Positions 60,662 to 64,000 of a DNA stretch of 64,000 bases are shown piece after piece (the first letter of the stretch is position 1; each line of letters begins with the position of its first letter). The stretch lies in contig JACVGT010000014.1 of the NCBI GenBank assembly GCA_018992685.1, positions 1 to 64,000 of the forward strand, written 5' to 3'. The notes beneath the pieces are model-generated. The model did not search any database. It worked only from the letters and a program-made list of their open reading frames with translations, and was not told the DNA's origin. The translations under genes and the position numbers were made by a program. Source of the stretch: Theionarchaea archaeon. Its GTDB lineage: Archaea; Methanobacteriota_B; Thermococci; Methanofastidiosales; SZ-28-30.

Positions 60662-61594
60662 ATGCTCATAATCAATGAACAATCTGTTCTTGACTGCATT
60701 ACAGCATGTTCTGAAGTAAAGAATATCGCGGTACAGGCTCCAGCAGGACTGAGGAAGAAAGCCTTGGAACTCAGCACCTTTCTGGAAAATGCAGGGTACA
60801 CAGTTTTTATTTCAGCTGCCCCCTGTTATGGTGCCTGTGATCTGGAGGAATTTGGAGATCTTCTGGTTCATGTTGGACACACTGAAATCTACTCTGCCAA
60901 GATACCCGTAGTCTACGCGGAGGTTATTGATGATTTTGACTTTATTCCCACGTTAGAAGAGAACTTGAATAAGATACCGGCGCGAGTTGGGCTCCTCACT
61001 ACTGCCCAGCACAAGCTCGAACTGGAGAGAGTTCAGAGGTATCTGAACACCAACCGAATTGAAACTCACACAGGTCTCGGATCAAGAACTGAATTCGAAG
61101 GTCAGATACTGGGCTGTGATCTCATGGCAGCAGTCAGCGTTTTGGAGGCAGTGGACGCTTTTCTCTACTTGGGAACAGGCGACTTTCATCCTCTGGGTGC
61201 AGCCATTGCCACGGGAAAGCCTGTATTCCGAGTATACGATACGTTTGAGATTGTAGATTTCGAGAAATTGTTGAGAAAGAGACATGCTCTCATCTTTGAA
61301 GCTTCCCGGAGATCAACCTTTGGCATCGTCATTAGCACAAGAAAAGGCCAGAACAGAATGAGTGAGGCCTTGGCCATTAAGTCCTACTTGAGAGAAAGAG
61401 GGAAGAACACTTTCCTTTTCGTGTGCAACGAAATCAGACCAGAGGTTCTGTATGGGTGCGATGCATATGTTATCTGCGCCTGTCCCAGGATTGCTTTGGA
61501 TGATGCTGCGCTGTATGATGCTCCTGTCCTGACCTGCACGGAAGTTCCCTTGATGTTTGAGGAAAGGGAGTATACTATGGATATGATCATATGA
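60662..61594 (+). CDS. dph2: diphthamide biosynthesis protein Dph2
   Basis: A 310-residue non-canonical radical SAM enzyme that adds the 3-amino-3-carboxypropyl group from SAM to a histidine of EF-2. The three conserved cysteines for its 4Fe-4S cluster are visible: Cys59 in PCYGACD, Cys152 in ILGCDLM and Cys274 in CACPRIA. YLGTGDFHPLGAA is the family hallmark. It is the first gene of an operon that continues with the methylase and csl4. Overlap of four bases with the next gene (ATGA). Confidence 0.94.
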   Translation: MLIINEQSVLDCITACSEVKNIAVQAPAGLRKKALELSTFLENAGYTVFISAAPCYGACDLEEFGDLLVHVGHTEIYSAKIPVVYAEVIDDFDFIPTLEENLNKIPARVGLLTTAQHKLELERVQRYLNTNRIETHTGLGSRTEFEGQILGCDLMAAVSVLEAVDAFLYLGTGDFHPLGAAIATGKPVFRVYDTFEIVDFEKLLRKRHALIFEASRRSTFGIVISTRKGQNRMSEALAIKSYLRERGKNTFLFVCNEIRPEVLYGCDAYVICACPRIALDDAALYDAPVLTCTEVPLMFEEREYTMDMII

Positions 61595-62199
61595 AAAAAA
61601 AGACCCTGGCAATGATGCTATCTTCCCTAGAGACCGTTCATTCCTCCGCCTCCTTGGAACAGTACACCTTGTCAGGTGACGTGGCTGCAGATATCCTGAT
61701 CTATGCCTACGACTTTGAAGACGTATGCTCCAGGGCAGTGGCTGATCTGGGATGCGGGTCTGGAATTCTGGGAATTGGAGCTCTCCTCTTGGGAGCTGCA
61801 GGTGTTACTTTTGTGGACTGCGACTCCCGCGCAATTGAGATGGCACGGACAAACCTGATTACAGCAACAAAAGATTTAAAAGTGGGTAAAATAATTTTTG
61901 AATGTGGTAATATTCAAAATATTACACTCACCGCCGATACTGTGGTGCAGAACCCTCCTTTCGGGACGAAAAGGAAGGGTGCAGATGTGCAATTTCTGAA
62001 AAAAGCAACGGAAATTGCCCCAGTAGTATATTCGCTACACAAGAAGGGAAATGCAGGCTTCCTTTCACAGCAAACGCACCACACACTCACGCATGTAAAG
62101 GATATGACACTGCCATTATACAGGAATTATCCTTTTCACACAAAACGGGTGGTTAATGTAGAAGCAGAACTATTGCGGTTTGAAAAGGTGAAAATATGA
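61591..62199 (+). CDS. METTL5-like RNA adenine methyltransferase (COG2263)
   Basis: The 202-residue Rossmann methyltransferase has the SAM loop VADLGCGSGILGIGALLLGA and the catalytic NPPFG motif, which marks N6-adenine methylases. YTLSGDVAADIL and SLHKKGN are typical of archaeal COG2263/METTL5 proteins, which methylate small-subunit rRNA. It overlaps csl4 by four bases (ATGA). Confidence 0.92.
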   Translation: MKKKTLAMMLSSLETVHSSASLEQYTLSGDVAADILIYAYDFEDVCSRAVADLGCGSGILGIGALLLGAAGVTFVDCDSRAIEMARTNLITATKDLKVGKIIFECGNIQNITLTADTVVQNPPFGTKRKGADVQFLKKATEIAPVVYSLHKKGNAGFLSQQTHHTLTHVKDMTLPLYRNYPFHTKRVVNVEAELLRFEKVKI

Positions 62200-62765
62200 A
62201 GGACGGAGAATTAGTCATGCCTGGCTCCTTTCTAGGAGTTGCAGAAGAATTCTTGCCGGGTAGAGGTGCGTTTGAAGAAGATGGAAAAATCTATGCCTCC
62301 ACCATTGGCATTGCTCGATATGATATGAAAGGAAGGAAAGCAGAAGTCAAACCAATGGTGAAACAGCCTCCAACCCCAACTTCAGGAGATATTGTCATTT
62401 GCCAGGTTGAACTCATGAGAGAAAAGATGGCATTGGTGGAAATCTTAGCACTGGAAGGATATGAAGATAGAGAGGTGACAGGCTCCACCAAGGCACGGAT
62501 CTATATCTCTCAAACTGCCCAGAGATATGTAAAGGATCTGGCGACTCAATTCCATGTTAATGATACTGTACGGGCCAAAGTAAGGAAAGCGCAGAGGGAG
62601 CCCTATGAGCTCTCTACAGCAGGCAATGATCTGGGAGTGGTCAGAGCTCTCTGTTCGAAGTGCCGCACTGTGCTGAAGCGCAAGGGCAATGTACTTGAAT
62701 GCCCTGAATGTGGGAACATCGAGATGAGAAAGCTGGCCTCTGACTATGGAAAAGGCCGGGTGTGA
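62196..62765 (+). CDS. csl4: exosome cap subunit Csl4
   Basis: A 189-residue Csl4: N-terminal domain VMPGSFLGVAEEFLPGRGAFEEDGKIYAS, S1 domain, and the C-terminal zinc ribbon CSKCRTVLKRKGNVLECPECGN. It caps the Rrp41-Rrp42 ring as an alternative to Rrp4 and helps recruit substrates. Family length. The usual archaeal neighbour order dph2-methylase-csl4-rpoL is kept. Confidence 0.95.
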   Translation: MKDGELVMPGSFLGVAEEFLPGRGAFEEDGKIYASTIGIARYDMKGRKAEVKPMVKQPPTPTSGDIVICQVELMREKMALVEILALEGYEDREVTGSTKARIYISQTAQRYVKDLATQFHVNDTVRAKVRKAQREPYELSTAGNDLGVVRALCSKCRTVLKRKGNVLECPECGNIEMRKLASDYGKGRV

Positions 62766-62769
62766 TAGT

Positions 62770-63039
62770 GTGGAACTTGAAATTCTAACCCATGAGAAAA
62801 CCAGACTGGAAGCTGCTCTGAAGGGAGAAGATCATACTTTTGCCAACCTGCTTCGGCAGACGCTGAAAGAAGATACTCATGTTGTTTCTGCAGCGTACAA
62901 GGTGGGCCACCCCTTGCTTGACAAGGAGCGTCCAGTCCTTTTTTTGGAAACAGACGGCAAGGAAAGTCCCAAGGAAGCTCTGACCAAGGCTGCTCGCAAG
63001 ATAAAGGAGCAGATAAATGAATTTGGAGCAAAACTTTAA
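62770..63039 (+). CDS. rpoL: DNA-directed RNA polymerase subunit L
   Basis: From GTG 62770 the product has 89 residues: ELEILTHEKTRLEAALKGEDHTFANLLRQTLKED, VVSAAYKVGHPLLDKERPVLFLET, the RpoL/Rpb11 dimerisation fold. It pairs with RpoD in the polymerase core. The GTG lies four bases after the csl4 stop and has GGGTGTGA upstream; ATG 62746 is in frame within csl4 but gives an extended N-terminus unlike the family. Confidence 0.94.
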   Translation: MELEILTHEKTRLEAALKGEDHTFANLLRQTLKEDTHVVSAAYKVGHPLLDKERPVLFLETDGKESPKEALTKAARKIKEQINEFGAKL

Positions 63040-63421
63040 GGGATTTGGCGATGCTCTTATTAATTTCCTGTACTCGCTGGCTAAGTCCAAAGCAACGGGC
63101 ACCTGGACAGGGGAGAAAGTATCCAATTACGTTCTTTCACAGGCGCTGATTTTCTCAGAAATTAGTAATCCTGGAGGGATGGATAAGCACGAAAAGGGAG
63201 ACTATGTGGAAAGCTTCATCGCTCAAGCATGGGTTGACCGTGTCGTGAACACTGAGGAAGCTGTGGACGTGCTGGTAGGAGTCCTGAAAACCTACAATCT
63301 GGAAGAAGAAGAACAGAAAGCCATGACTGATGCTTTTCGCCATCTCCTGGATTACATACAAGAGAAACACAGGAAGTCGTTGAAGAAACCTTTGCGGAGA
63401 TTCCTGGGACTGATCACATGA
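63017..63421 (+). CDS. archaeal ribonuclease III family-like protein
   Basis: The 134-residue protein, all-helical in look, begins EQNFKGFGDALINFLYSLAKS, where FGDAL resembles the GDAVLE region of RNase III/Mini-III. NYVLSQALIFSEISN and DYVESFIAQAWVD fit further helices of that fold, but the full acidic set is not certain, so activity is unproven. It overlaps the rpoL end by 23 bases, has AAGGAG 8 bases before ATG, and overlaps the DUF99 gene by four bases. Confidence 0.6.
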   Translation: MNLEQNFKGFGDALINFLYSLAKSKATGTWTGEKVSNYVLSQALIFSEISNPGGMDKHEKGDYVESFIAQAWVDRVVNTEEAVDVLVGVLKTYNLEEEEQKAMTDAFRHLLDYIQEKHRKSLKKPLRRFLGLIT

Positions 63422-63987
63422 AGATTAAGCCTCAAATTCGCATTCTAGGAGTGGACGATGGTTCACTGTGTGGTCAGCGAATTCTGTTGGTTGGAGTAGT
63501 ATTTCGAGGAGGATTCTGGATTGATGGGCTCTTGAGTTGTGAAATCCAGCGAGATGGTACTGATGCTACAGAGAAGATCATCTCAATGGTGAGCAACACA
63601 AGACATGAAGACCTCAGGATTATTATGACAGATGGTATTACTTTTGCAGGGTTCAACACCATTGACATCAAGGCCATCTCTCAACAAACAGGGCTGGGGA
63701 TCATCCCTGTCATGAGGAGGATGCCGGATTTCCAGAAGATCTCCAGGGCACTGGAGAATTTTCCTGATAGAGATAAGAGATGGGAGTGTATTGAGAAAGC
63801 AGGACCGGTGTTCTCTGTCAAGGTTGGCCAGGGGGAGCTCTTTTACCAGGTTGCAGGACTCGAAAGAGAAGAAGCAGAGAAAGTAATTTCGCTAACCTGC
63901 ATGCACTCTCACCTGCCTGAACCCGTGAGGGTCGCACACATCATCGCCACAGGGGTTGTGCGAGGAGAAGCCTCCAAGAAACCATAG
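63418..63987 (+). CDS. DUF99 (endonuclease V-like) protein
   Basis: A 189-residue protein of the archaeal DUF99 family: QIRILGVDDGSL at the start, LLVGVVFRGGFWIDG, RIIMTDGITFAGFNTIDI and the IPVMRRMPDF motif. The fold is related to endonuclease V, with the D-D and D-G acidic residues at matching places. Function unknown; DNA or RNA repair is the family guess. It ends 13 bases before the window edge. Confidence 0.9.
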   Translation: MKIKPQIRILGVDDGSLCGQRILLVGVVFRGGFWIDGLLSCEIQRDGTDATEKIISMVSNTRHEDLRIIMTDGITFAGFNTIDIKAISQQTGLGIIPVMRRMPDFQKISRALENFPDRDKRWECIEKAGPVFSVKVGQGELFYQVAGLEREEAEKVISLTCMHSHLPEPVRVAHIIATGVVRGEASKKP

Positions 63988-64000
63988 ACTTCCCGTGGAT

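Noticed and set aside
1-64000. tRNA, rRNA or CRISPR loci
   Set aside because: I saw no T-loop/acceptor pairs, rRNA sequence or regularly spaced repeat-spacer arrays; the repeated sequences present are in coding frames or are inverted repeats. A tRNAscan-SE and CRISPR search would settle it.

Overview
The window looks like a chromosomal contig from an uncultivated euryarchaeal-type archaeon, coding on both strands at moderate GC. The evidence is a histone, the archaeal exosome (Rrp4, Rrp41, Rrp42, Csl4), RNA polymerase subunits P and L, RNase P proteins, eukaryote-type ribosomal proteins eL15, eL43 and eS17, a KEOPS Pcc1 subunit, Dph2, SBDS and a Hdr-Mvh cluster. Many genes have a TATA-like box centred 25-30 bases before the start codon and no Shine-Dalgarno (SD) site, which suggests frequent leaderless mRNAs. 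Genes inside operons usually have a GAGGTGA-type SD and ATGA or GTGA overlaps. No mcr gene is present. A non-methanogenic relative of methanogens (for example Theionarchaea or Methanofastidiosa-like) is a guess from gene content; I cannot place it further.

Layout. 1-6.7 kb is an accessory region, probably an integrated element. It holds an operon for a heptad-repeat protein, an S-layer-module protein, a membrane protein, a ribbon-helix-helix candidate and a 47-residue protein. After a hairpin terminator come a GIY-YIG protein, a KTSC-domain protein and an OLD-family ATPase/TOPRIM nuclease, then a degenerate copy of the 3' end of the 47-residue gene, and a tyrosine recombinase on the minus strand. 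6.9-10 kb has membrane and cell-surface genes, including a GT4 glycosyltransferase. 10-16 kb is a long minus-strand information-processing operon (eL15, COG1325, rnp3, rnp2, SBDS, rrp4, rrp41, rrp42, eL43, rpoP, Brix, pcc1), with eS17 downstream on its own promoter. 16-45 kb is a mixed housekeeping region: HAD phosphatase, phosphodiesterase-family protein, SplB-like radical SAM, S9 peptidase, CutA, papain-like S-layer protease, AOR, PaaK-like ligase, ArnT-like glycosyltransferase, TldD/TldE, deacetylase plus acyltransferase, thioredoxin reductase, ScpB, histone, asparaginase.

45.4-47.4 kb is mostly non-coding. It contains a tiny SD-led ORF encoding two identical decapeptides (KLGGGPGVPT) whose DNA differs only at synonymous sites, then a HTH regulator facing a long upstream region with two perfect inverted repeats and short direct repeats. 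47.4-57.3 kb is an eight-gene electron-bifurcation operon: HdrC, HdrB, HdrA, an MvhD with an extra C-terminal domain, a 989-residue double HdrA, a second MvhD, and the NiFe hydrogenase subunits MvhG and MvhA. 57.4-64 kb has a BlaI-like regulator, a ThiI-like protein with a lost PP-loop, an acidic secreted repeat protein, a lipoprotein, and an operon of dph2, METTL5-like methylase, csl4, rpoL, a possible RNase III relative and DUF99.

The likeliest undescribed items are the KLGGGPGVPT peptide locus, the ASGLVRD heptad-repeat operon with its neighbouring OLD/GIY-YIG/KTSC block, and the multi-HdrA, two-MvhD arrangement.
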